Shown: in pieces, positions 55,226-64,000 of the stretch
Position numbering within the stretch: position 1 is the first letter of the stretch
Layout: each line of letters starts with the position of its first letter
Source: Gavia stellata
Lineage: Eukaryota > Chordata > Aves > Gaviiformes > Gaviidae
Reading direction: 5' to 3'
Assembly (NCBI RefSeq): GCF_030936135.1
Contig: NC_082599.1
Coordinates: 63,090,551 to 63,154,550, forward strand
Length of the DNA stretch: 64,000 bases
Notes under the pieces: model-generated
What the model saw: the letters and a program-made list of their open reading frames with translations, nothing else
Told to the model about the DNA's origin: nothing
Database searches by the model: none
Program-made: the position numbers and the translations under genes

Positions 55226-58200
55226 CTGCAGTCCCAAGAGAGCTGGAAGGACACAGGCAGTGCTGTGGGGACCTGGTCCTGGCCAGGCGCTCCCCTGTCT
55301 GCTCCGCTCCAGGGATCTTCCCACAAAAACAGACGTCCCAAGGAGCCGGATCTCACTAAAACCCTCTGAACCCTTCCTTCCCCACCCCCTGCCTTACCTC
55401 AGCAAAGAAGGCTGTAGCTGTCACCCGCAGCTTAACTGAGCAGGAATCCAGCCATGGGAAGAGGGTCTGCTTCAGACAGGGTGATAGAAGCCCAGCATGG
55501 ACCAGGACGCTGCGCAAGGGAGCACAAGCGAGGGACACACAGTTACCCAGGAAGGCCAGGTTGCCAAAATTCATGTACACCAATGCAGATACTATTCTTC
55601 AGCTCAGGACGGCTTCCCAGGCATGCTGGAAGGGTCCTGCAGGCATTTCCCTGGGCACAGCCCCGCAGGAGGCAGCCACGTGCATCCCTGCGACTCTTAC
55701 CTGGTCAGGAGACGCACCCCATCAGAATGGGTCAGGGGGTCTTCAAGGAGAGCCCACGCTGCCCGATTCATGAGCAGCCGCATCCACTTCTCTGCCATGC
55801 ATTTGCCTAGCACCAACTCTAAAGCCATAAGGAAAACCCTGGCAAAAGAAACAAAACACAAACCCAGTCAAAACACAGTCAAACAAAACAAGAAAAAAAT
55901 CAAAACAGCAGCAGCACCACAAAACCAAAGAAAGATCAAATCACTGCAGTTTAGGGGAAGATTTCTCTTTAGCAGAGCTAAATACCCCGGGAATGATGCT
56001 TCGTAGACTGCAGCTAACGACACTGGCATTTTCATCATGCCCCAAACCCACTGAAGCAGAAGAAACTCCACGCCCCTGGACTGACTCCATGCTGGAGAAC
56101 CAAGGCAACACCTAATACCTCTTCCCACCAGCATTTTGTGAAGAATGATGCCATTGCCCGCAAGAGTCACGCTCCCCCCCGGTGGGGGTCCGCTGAGGGA
56201 GTGCAAAGCTATCATGCATGCAAGGGTATGCAGAAGGCAAGATGACAGCCGTCCACAGCACGAGCTGCCTCAGACCTTCCTGCCTGGGAACTGGAGTTTC
56301 CCCATGAAGGAGCAGAAGTAAACCCAACCACGACGAGCAGTTTGCTCATCTAGGAAGCGGGGCAGGCAAAGCCCTCCCTCAACCCCACAAAGGCACGTGC
56401 CTTGGCGAGGGGAACCGAAGCCAGCCCCTCCATCTGCCCCTTCGGCTCCTTACCTGCACGGCTTCTCCTCAAGCACCTGGCCCTTGAGGAACAGTTGTCT
56501 TCCGCCTTCTCCCAGGGGGGAAAGCAGCCGCTCCTCGCCCAGGGTTTCGCTGGCCCACCTCAGGAGGCTGGGAAGGAGGTGGGGAAGCAGCTGCCTGAGC
56601 TCCTCCGTGCTCCTCAGGGCAAGCACCACTTCAGAGATGGCACGGGTGATCTGCAGAGAAACGTGACCAAGAAGCCCCTCTTCAGGCAAGGCCTTTTCCC
56701 ACCAGCCTGGTTCCCCTGCCTGCCTGGGGCAGGGGGGTTACTGTCCGCAATTGTCACTTCTGCGACAGCCTTGTGGCTCAGGAGCACAACACTGTCCCAG
56801 CTCCCCACACTGCTTGAGGCCGGCCCAGCACAGCGCCCTGGGAGTCTCCAGGGGCATCTGCAAAGGGCACCTGACTCCCCCTTTTCCGAAGCAGGAGTTA
56901 CAAAGCAGATGCAAAGCTACAGAAACGTGTCTGCCATTGAACGTACCATCAAAGTCTCCAGAGCAGTCTCATGGTTGTGCCACTCACAAGCGGAGGAGTT
57001 GGTCCCCAGGCAGTTGTTTCGTGCTCTGTTTAGTTTCTCCACTAAGCACCTCAGGACCTGAATCCCAATGGTGCTTCTCCCCAGGCTCCTCCACAGCTCC
57101 ACTGTGTCACTGCAAGGGAACAGATGTTCACCCCTGAGCCCGTATCTTCGCAGTCCTGCAGTGCCCTCAAACCTTCTCCTCCTCTGCAATGGGGCTTACA
57201 ACGCCCCAGTCACGGCAGAGACACAAGCACGCAGTCTTGCAACACTCAAGACAGCTCCGGCAGAAAAAAGACCTGCTTCTTAACTGGGCCACCCCAGTGC
57301 ACGCAAGCTGTGGGGTCTCTGTTTGACCACAGTGGGGAAGTGGCTGGTGCACGTACCTGTCCATGGGCAGACCTTTCCGGAGGAGACTGCTGACGACGGG
57401 CTCCTGGTGAAAGTGGGCGAGGAGAAACACGGCCCAGAGCAGGAAGGGCCTGTGGGTGCTCTGCCGCATGTAGGTGCAAAGGGTCTTCAGGATTTTTGGC
57501 ACCTGAATGGAAATGGAGGAGAAAGAAGGGCTCGGTGCATCCTTTACCCCCTCCTGCGGGGCCCAGACACAGTCATTCAGCACAGGAGCAGTGCCTGCTC
57601 CCGTGACACAGAGTCCAGACCTAGCTTGAAACCTCACCCCTTCCACCCTGCCTGGCCCTGGCTCACGTCTGGAGCTGGGTGTGCTCTTGGCAACTGTGCA
57701 CACGTACGCACACATGCACGCGCTCACACGCACAGACTCAGTCACTGCATGTGCCTGGGCCCAACCGTACGAGCAGCTGCGTGCCCTTGTGCACACAGAG
57801 GACACGGGCACGTTTCACACCCAACACTTGAAGAACTCTCCCCACATGTGTGTAGCGATGCAAGAGCAAAACCAAACACGCTCTTTGAGACCCTGAAGAC
57901 GCCTTGCAGGGCCTCTGCAAGGGCACCTGACTCCTTCAGCAGCCCCTTGGCTCGACACACAGGTGGCATTTCTTGAGCCTGTGCCAACTGCACAGGGTGT
58001 CGTTAAACAGCCAACAGGAGCAAAGACAAAGTCAAATGGGAAAAAGGTCGCCTTTACCTCCTGGACTATTTCCTTCCTGCATTCCACCAGGAAGATGAAC
58101 ACCCACTTCCATAGTGGCTTCACACACGTGGGTGTGACGTGCAGCAAGCTGGGCAGGACCGCAGTCAGAAAGTCCGTAGCCTGCGCTGGAGGGATGCACT

Positions 58201-61200
58201 TGCAAACAGCCTGGAGAGAAGTCAGGAACAAGAGAGACCATGTCACAGCTCTGCTCCAGCAATTCAGAATGGAAAGGAAACTTGACAGAACTGTTAGTTC
58301 GGCAGTCGTGCAGGGGGCAATCACTTTTCCCTCCTGCTATGCATACAGTGCTCTTCACATCTGATGCAGCTACCCGATTGGGAAGTGTCACCCCCCATGT
58401 TGTTTGCTTATTATGTACCAAATTTGTATTCTGACAAGAGCAATCACACACGCACACATATACGGTATCTGCTCCAGCATGCCTAAAGGACAGTCTTGTC
58501 TCAAAGCCTCCTGCTACTTGCTAACAACAGCCATCCTGGACAGCTTGCTCTGGAGACAGCGAGGGACGCTGGAGGGGAGCAGGGAGATGTGCAGGAGCCC
58601 AGGAGCTGGGCCCCCACCCCGCTCTTTTGGGGCCAGTTACCTTTGCTATTTTGGCGCAGGTCTGCACGGTGTCTGGGCTGTTCAGCTCCTCACCAAGACA
58701 CCTGATCTCATCTGCCTGAGGCACCACCTCCATGGTCCTGGCTGGAACAAACACCAGAAGAAAAGGGGAGTCACGCCCACAGAAACCCAACCTCTGGCCC
58801 TAGATACTGCTAAAGGAGAACCCAGGGGGTGGCAGTGAAAGCCACAGGGAAACCCAGGGCCCTCCTGAACTCGGTGCAGCAGGATTTCCCGAGCCCGATA
58901 AATGGCTGACAAATCCCAGGCTGGAAAGAGCCCTCTTCCTCCTTGAACCATTTGTTGGGGCTTCAGGGTTTCAGCAGCTACTGGCCTCTGATCCCAGCAG
59001 CTGTGTCCCCTGTTCCCACACAGGCCACCATCGTCTCTGGGAGGCAGGAAACCTCCCCGTGACTGCCTCAGCACAGGCAGACCCTGCTGCCTGAAGAGGA
59101 AACGGTTCAAACACAACCCTTTGCGGCACGCCCCGGGCCTGCAGTTCAGATCCCTCTTCCCTGCCCAGTTTGCTCTGGGCAGCAAATTCGTTTCCTCTCT
59201 TGTGCTCGGCAGGAGATTTCTTCCCTGGCGGCGATGAGTTTGGATAGTTTGCCTGGGGAGCTGCCTGTCTCTCCAGGCTCAAGGCAGGGAGCAAGGGGGA
59301 AGGCACCCTCTGGAATGTCAGGGGCCTCATCCGAGCGAGTTGTCTGACCACCCTCTGTCTCTCCTGGAACGTGGAGGGGGGCAGACATGGAGGGGGACAG
59401 TCCCCAGCATTGGTGGCAATGTCCTGCTCTCAGACAGCAGTGGGGGATGGCCCTGACCAACCGCACACATGCGCTGCGGAGGTGGGACTCAGCGACCCTC
59501 TCCCAGGGATCCTTCCTGACATGTCCAGGGAGGCAGAGGGCTAACAGGGTGGGGGCACAAAACCAGCCAAGCACGTTGCCTCCCGCTTCCCTCCTGGGGA
59601 CAGGGCCTGGCCCTGCAGGATCCCAGTGGTGCCAGGCCAGGAAGGGAGGGAGGATCAGGCTGAGCAAGGCTGGGAAGCGCCCACTCTCCTTACCTTGCAT
59701 TTGGAGAAGGTAGCCAAGGCAGACCCATGCCCTCTGGCGGGACGTGGCCAGGCAGTCGCTGGTCAGAGTCGCCAGCAATCCCACCAGGGAGCCGAACCGC
59801 TTGCAAGGACGTCCTCTCTGCAGGGGAGAGCAGCAGGAAAAGGGTCGCAGGCAGCCCCAGCACCCGCTCGCCTCTATCGCCCATCCTGCTCCCTGAGCAG
59901 CGACCGGGCAGAGGGGCAGGCAGAAGGGCTGCCCCGTAATCCCTGGAGCCCCAAAACCCAGCACCCAGTTGGGCAGGGCTCCCTTCTGGGGCCATGAATG
60001 GTGGGAAAAGGGCGCCAGGGCACGCGGTGGCGCTCTACTCACCATGAGCTCGAATCGCTCCTTGCACACTCCCAGCACGTGGGTGCAAACCTGCAGGGCT
60101 CTCTCCCGCTCCCATTCTTTGGCTGAGGTGAGCCAGCCCTTCAGGACCTGAGGCAGGGTGCATCTCTCTCACAACAGGCATCTTTCTCTCCCTGAGATCC
60201 CTCTCCAACTCCGTCCTTCTCTGGCCCCTTCCCAGTGCCCCACCGAGCACTGGCACTGCTGCCTCCACTGCCTCGCTCCCTCCAGCCGCCTCTGCCCTGA
60301 GCCTGCTGTTGCTACCCTGCCGGCGTCTCCCCACTCCAGCCTTCCTCCAGGCTGCTCTCAGCCAGCTCAGGGCTGGCTCTGGGCTTTCCCTCCATCAGGG
60401 CCCACTGCTCTGCCTGGCCAGAGGCTGCAGTGGCCGGGCGCTCCCGTCCCCCAGCTCAGCCCCTGGCCCCGGCCAGACGCACAGCCTCAGAGTGAGGAGC
60501 CAAAGCCCCACGTTCCTGCAGGAAAGGTATCCACCTCCTAACACCCTCTAAGGCCTCCACTCTCTGCCCCTGCAACACTTTCCCTCTTGCCTCATGGCTA
60601 CTCACATGGACCACGTCATCAAAGCAGGCAGAGGTCACCTCTGCCTCCAGAAAGGTCTCTAGGAGATGGCCCAGATCTTCCACGCATCTCCTGTGCAGAA
60701 GCTGAAAGCAGGAAAGCAGAGCTGAGGTTCTGCATCATGGGGGCTGCCGGGGCGCACTGAGGTGGGATCCTGACCCAGGGGTGGGCAGGCACTGGCCGGC
60801 GGGTACCTGCATGTTCACAGCTGCCCTCACTGTCTTCCTGCCCTTTTTCATCCGCTCCTTGGAAGGACAGGACAAGACAGTCTGGCAGCACACTGCCAGC
60901 AGCTTGTGATTTTCCTCCCGCCTCAGAGGTGGCCTCAGCTTGCTGGCCAGAGGAAAAAGGAAGAGAAAACACAAAGGAGATTTACTGTCTCCAGAGTGGC
61001 TCAAACCACACCTGGGTTCCTCCTAATCGAGGACCCCAAATCCAACACCCCCGCCCACGCCAGCAAGCACTGCCTTCAGCGCCAGCAATTCCTGCCTCCT
61101 CCCAGGCAGCAGGCAAACCCCTGCTCCCAGGTTAAGGAACCCCGGGGGCTCCCTTCCTGTGGGAGACACCCGACATGGGGGACACCCTCCCACTCCACAG

Positions 61201-63766
61201 CCCCAGCAGCTCCCGGCCCCATGCTCAAGGCCACTGGGGCTGCCCCAGCCAGCTGGGATGGGGCACACTGGGAGTCCCCACAGCCCGGGGAACAGACCTC
61301 ACCTCAACTCCTCCAGGGCCTGGAACACTCCATACACCAGGGAGTCCCAGGGCTCCCCCTTGATCCAGTCCTGCAAGTCCCAGAGAGAGAAGCACAGAGT
61401 TGGCAGGGGCACGGGACAGCCCTCCCGCCTCCCCTGGGGACAGGCTCTGCTGCCAGGCCTGGGTAGACACTGCCCCGTCACCCCCACGCATCCCCAAAGG
61501 CACTGCAGGAGGGACCCTGCTCCCCAGCCACAGCCACCCAGCACCAGCACTCAAGAGCCCCACCAGCTCCGGACACAGCTCCAGGAGCTCACGTGAAGCC
61601 CAGAGAGCATCGTGCCTCTGGGGTAAGGAGTCCAATGGCACAGCCCAAAACTCCCCCGTGCGACCGCCCCGGCTACAGGCACTCACCAGCAAGGTCCACG
61701 TTGCCTCCTGCTTTAAGGACAGCTCAAAGCTGCCGCAGTTGCCCACAGCCTGGATGGCACAGCTGACCTCGGTGATGCTCTGCACCAGGGCGAGCTTGAG
61801 CTGCAAGTCCTGAGGCCAAAGAGAGCAAAGCACCCCTTCAACTCTTTGAAGGGCTGAGAGGTGGAAGAAGAGCATGGGCAGGGGAAACCCATGGGGGGCT
61901 GGATCTGGATGTTGAGGACAAACCCTTCCTTGGGAGATCTTTAGAAAGGGACCGTCCACCTCAGTGCACCCCAGCCCCAAGGGGCTGGAGCTGGGACACC
62001 CAGGCATCCCTGCCCTGTGTGCCCCATGCTCCTACCCTCTGTTTAGCTCTGGAGAGCCGCAGGATGTTGCCCACGATTTCTTTATCCACGCGGGTGAGCA
62101 GCTGCTCCTTGGGGGCACGCAGTGCAATGCCGCTGTAGGTGCGCATCAGAGCAGCACGAATGGCCTGGGCGCTCTCCATCTTCTGCCACCGCTGGACCTG
62201 TGTCAACAGAGATGCCCTGAGAGGTCAGCCCCGGGACTCTGGCAGGCTCCTGCGGCAGGCCCTGCCCTGCACCCTCACCAGCTCCTTGTTTCCCTGGGCA
62301 CCTCCCAGCAGCTCCCCAAGCCACTCCTCGAGCTGCGAGTTCCAAGGCCAGAAGTTGTTCCCATCCCACAGCTTGGGATCTCGCATGGGGATGGGGATGA
62401 GGTGCAGCCAGCATCGCACACACTGCTGGCTCTTTTACCACTGATTTGAGAGGTCGAGGAGCTGCCTGGAACCTTTCTGTGGAAAGGTATCTGACAGAGC
62501 CTGTCACGGTCCTGCTCAGACACGCAGCCCATGCTCGTCAGGGGTGCAGATGAGCCCACTCTGCTCACCTCCCCAGGCCAGGCTGCACCGCTCTCTCTGT
62601 AGGGCCCTGCCCTGCCCTGAAAGGCTTCCCCACAGCCCCCAGGTGGGGAGCAGAGCCAGCGAGACTTCACCAGGCTCCTGCTCTTGGCCCTCAGCTTTGG
62701 GGAAGGGTCAGAGTGTCACACCGTGCCCACCCCCTTGTCGCCAGCTCCTGCTGAAGTTAAGTCAGGGGCAAGGTGGCTGCAAGCAAGCAACCGCTGCAGC
62801 TGCCCCAGCTGGGTGGCTCTGATCCACCCGGTGTCAAACCCCCTCCTCTCCAAAGACACCTCAGGGGCCCCAATGTCAGGACATCCCCTCTGAAACAGAG
62901 GTCTCGGCTAGCTCTTACACGAATGCTTATCTCAAGGCAGCTGCCACAACTTGGCTGCTGCAGGTGTAGAAGTGAAAGAAGGCCAAAAAAGGAAAGCCAA
63001 ACAGGGAAACCCTGGCTCCTTTACCTTCCAGCCCATGGAAGTCTGATAAAACCAGCCTCTGGTGAAAGCGGTGGAGAACATGTTCACCGTGTCCAAGACC
63101 AGATGGAAGTGGCTCTCAGCCGTGTGGGACACAACAGAAACCATTCCCTGCAACCACAGAGAAACAGGGAGTTGGCTCCAGCCCAGGCACTCGGCCATGG
63201 CCAGCAACAACAGCCAGGCAGGACGTTGCAGCAAGGGGAAAATGGCAGTAAGGGGGAAATTGAGGTCTGGAGCAGCCCTCCCTCTCCCCCAGGAACAGGC
63301 AGGGGATGCACAGGACATGAACATCACCTCACCTGGGCTTCAGACAGCTCCACAGGGTTTGTCTCCTGCAGGAACCTCAGCACCTGCCCTTGGACGTGTC
63401 TGAGATCCCGACAAGCTGCCAGCACTGTCCCAAGGGCCTTGTACAGGAAAAGCTGAAAGAGAAGAGGCCACGTCCGAGATGTGGTCACGGCCCGACCTGT
63501 CAGGAAAGGTCTGGCCCCAGACAGACCCGACCACCCCTGGTGGTAGCCAGCCACTGGAGTAGCCCAGGGAGGCGCATTTTGGGGGCAAGAGAAGGGGAAG
63601 CAATGAAAACCGCCTGCGTGGGCAGAGCCCCAGCCCTGGCGCGGGGCAGGAGACACACCTTCTCCCAGGAGCCGGGGGCAGAGCTGCCCAGCTGCTGGCT
63701 CAGCTCCTGGCTCAGGCCCATGGTCCAGGCCCTGTCCTCGATGGGCTCCAGCGACGCTCGCAGGAA
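55145..63766 (-). CDS. MROH-family (maestro HEAT-like repeat) protein gene, 5'-partial, 18 exons
   Basis: Eighteen minus-strand exons, all with GT donors and AG acceptors, join in consistent phase into 751 codons plus a stop, with no internal stop. The translation consists of amphipathic helix pairs typical of HEAT/armadillo solenoids. It matches the bird-expanded maestro HEAT-like repeat family (landmarks LFLYKALGTVLAAC, LQLKLALVQSITEV, RFGSLVGLL, DTVELWRSLGRS, ITRAISEVVLAL). The biochemical role of the family is poorly known; scaffold-like functions are presumed. Upstream exons lie beyond 64000. The last exon follows directly after the VKLRVTATAFFAE exon, whereas I expect family members to continue for several more HEAT repeats, so this copy seems C-terminally shortened. 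The exact paralogue cannot be named. Individual exons are listed separately. Confidence 0.88.
55398..55509 (-). CDS. MROH-type gene exon (1 base plus 37 codons)
   Basis: Completes Ser, then VLVHAGLLSPCLKQTLF to TATAFFAE, phase 0 at the end. Acceptor GCGCAG, donor GTAAGG. Confidence 0.88.
55701..55838 (-). CDS. MROH-type gene exon (45 codons, split at both ends)
   Basis: Completes Arg, then VFLMALELVLGKCMAEKW to DGVRLLT plus two bases of a Ser codon. Acceptor TGCCAG, donor GTAAGA. Confidence 0.9.
56454..56650 (-). CDS. MROH-type gene exon (65 codons plus 2 bases)
   Basis: ITRAISEVVLALRSTEEL to EEKPC plus two bases of an Arg codon. Acceptor CTGCAG, donor GTAAGG. Confidence 0.92.
56947..57109 (-). 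CDS. MROH-type gene exon (1 base plus 54 codons)
   Basis: Completes Ser, then DTVELWRSLGRSTIGIQVL to ALETLM. Acceptor TTGCAG, donor GTACGT. Confidence 0.92.
57357..57502 (-). CDS. MROH-type gene exon (48 codons plus 2 bases)
   Basis: VPKILKTLCTYMRQST to RKGLPMD, ending inside a Ser codon. Acceptor TTCAG, donor GTACGT. Confidence 0.9.
58058..58210 (-). CDS. MROH-type gene exon (51 codons)
   Basis: AVCKCIPPAQATDFLTAV to CRKEIVQE, phase 0. Acceptor CTCCAG, donor GTAAAG. Confidence 0.9.
58641..58741 (-). CDS. MROH-type gene exon (2 bases plus 33 codons)
   Basis: Completes Ala, then RTMEVVPQADEIRCLGEEL to CAKIAK. Acceptor TTCCAG, donor GTAACT. Confidence 0.88.
59694..59817 (-). CDS. MROH-type gene exon (41 codons plus 1 base)
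   Basis: RGRPCKRFGSLVGLLATL to GYLLQMQ, with one base of a split Ala codon at its end. Acceptor CTGCAG, donor GTAAGG. Confidence 0.9.
60043..60147 (-). CDS. MROH-type gene exon (35 codons)
   Basis: VLKGWLTSAKEWERERAL to KERFELM, phase 0. Acceptor CCTCAG, donor GTGAGT. Confidence 0.88.
60606..60701 (-). CDS. MROH-type gene exon (32 codons)
   Basis: LLHRRCVEDLGHLLETFL to FDDVVH, phase 0. Acceptor TTTCAG, donor GTGAGT. Confidence 0.87.
60807..60942 (-). CDS. MROH-type gene exon (1 base plus 45 codons)
   Basis: Completes the split Ser codon, then KLRPPLRREENHKLL to AAVNMQ. Acceptor GGCCAG, donor GTACCC. Rich in Lys/Arg. Confidence 0.85.
61303..61370 (-). CDS. MROH-type gene exon (22 codons plus 2 bases)
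   Basis: DWIKGEPWDSLVYGVFQ to LEEL. It ends after two bases of a split Ser codon. Acceptor TTGCAG, donor GTGAGG. Confidence 0.88.
61687..61809 (-). CDS. MROH-type gene exon (41 codons)
   Basis: DLQLKLALVQSITEVS to ATWTLL, phase 0. Acceptor CCTCAG, donor GTGAGT. Confidence 0.9.
62036..62197 (-). CDS. MROH-type gene exon (54 codons)
   Basis: VQRWQKMESAQAIRAAL to RAKQR, phase 0, including KEQLLTRVDKEIVGNIL. Acceptor ACACAG, donor GTAGGA. The preceding 827-bp intron holds no exon I can support. Confidence 0.85.
63025..63147 (-). CDS. MROH-type gene exon (41 codons)
   Basis: GMVSVVSHTAESHFHLVLD to SMGWK, phase 0. Acceptor GTTGCAG, donor GTAAAG. Confidence 0.88.
63333..63452 (-). CDS. MROH-type gene exon (40 codons)
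   Basis: LFLYKALGTVLAAC to VELSEAQ, phase 0. Acceptor CTTTCAG, donor GTGAGG. One of the most family-typical segments. Confidence 0.9.
63659..63766 (-). CDS. MROH-type gene, first exon in window (36 codons)
   Basis: Begins FLRASLEPIEDR after a CCCACAG acceptor and ends SWEK before a GTGTGT donor, phase 0 at both ends. A pyrimidine-rich tract precedes it. Confidence 0.85.
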
Positions 63767-64000
63767 CTGTGGGGAACAGAGAGGAAGCGAGTGTTCCCCT
63801 GCCCTTGGCCAGGATGCTTTCTACGCTCGCATGTCCCGGGACACTGCTGGGGGGAGCTACTGGGAACGGCAGACTCTTCCCCTGCCCCACCCAGCCCTCT
63901 TTTCACCAGCCTCCCTCTTCCCCTAACACCTCAGGCGAGACCCTCCCGGCATGCCAGACATAGAGGAGGAGGCAGTGCTAAGGCGTGTGCCACAGCGATA
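63767..64000 (-). other. Intron or upstream part of the MROH-type gene
   Basis: The 234 bases to the window edge contain no exon I can assign with confidence. Earlier exons must lie further right. Confidence 0.5.

Overview
The window is vertebrate and almost certainly avian nuclear DNA. The evidence is CR1 LINE fragments on both strands, an ERVL-type LTR of a kind common in birds, several remnants of one class I (gamma-like) endogenous retrovirus (ERV) family, and a multi-exon MROH-type (maestro HEAT-like) gene with clean GT-AG introns. There is no operon-style organisation. Long open frames on the left half are by-products of GC-rich DNA and of a stop-free tandem repeat. The density of LTRs and satellites suggests a repeat-rich compartment (microchromosome, W chromosome or subtelomere), but the sequence alone does not decide which.

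Layout, left half. 1-1707 is the 5' end of a minus-strand ERV (leader, primer-binding site, LTR) that runs off the left edge. 1708-3925 is mainly a CpG-island-like GC block. 3926-4038 is one orphan unit of a 146-bp satellite. 4039-5040 is an ERVL LTR with primer-binding site and leader. 5041-20480 is a large composite satellite: an A-tract minisatellite (about 26-bp units inside about 330-bp higher-order units) enclosing a 13.2-kb array of a 36-bp, roughly 80% GC repeat. 21181-23830 is a degenerate tandem repeat split by a solo LTR. A broken CR1 lies at 24.4-25.4 kb. A CpG island with an AGGGG array lies at 27.6-28.4 kb. 28.4-32.9 kb is AT-richer and has no gene I can support.

Layout, right half. 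32.9-37.4 kb is a 5'-truncated ERV: pol remnants, a decayed env and a 3' LTR. 37.4-42.6 kb is a GC block running into a CR1 that was itself hit by an inverted CR1 and an inverted LTR. 42.6-44.1 kb is an array of about eleven 146-bp units, followed by about 1 kb of GAGGA-rich purine DNA and a CpG island (45.1-45.7 kb). Another LTR ends near 48.66 kb and a gag/pro-pol ERV remnant lies at 49.7-51.0 kb. 55.1-63.8 kb on the minus strand carries 18 phase-compatible exons encoding the C-terminal 751 residues of an MROH-family protein, with its 5' exons beyond the right edge.

How the parts relate. The only well-supported host gene is the MROH-type gene. The three ERV fragments (left edge, 33-37 kb, 49.7-51 kb) appear to be pieces of one family, judged from shared LTR and leader sequence. 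The most unusual structure is the 36-bp array, which looks like a hyper-expanded internal segment of the flanking 330-bp higher-order repeat.
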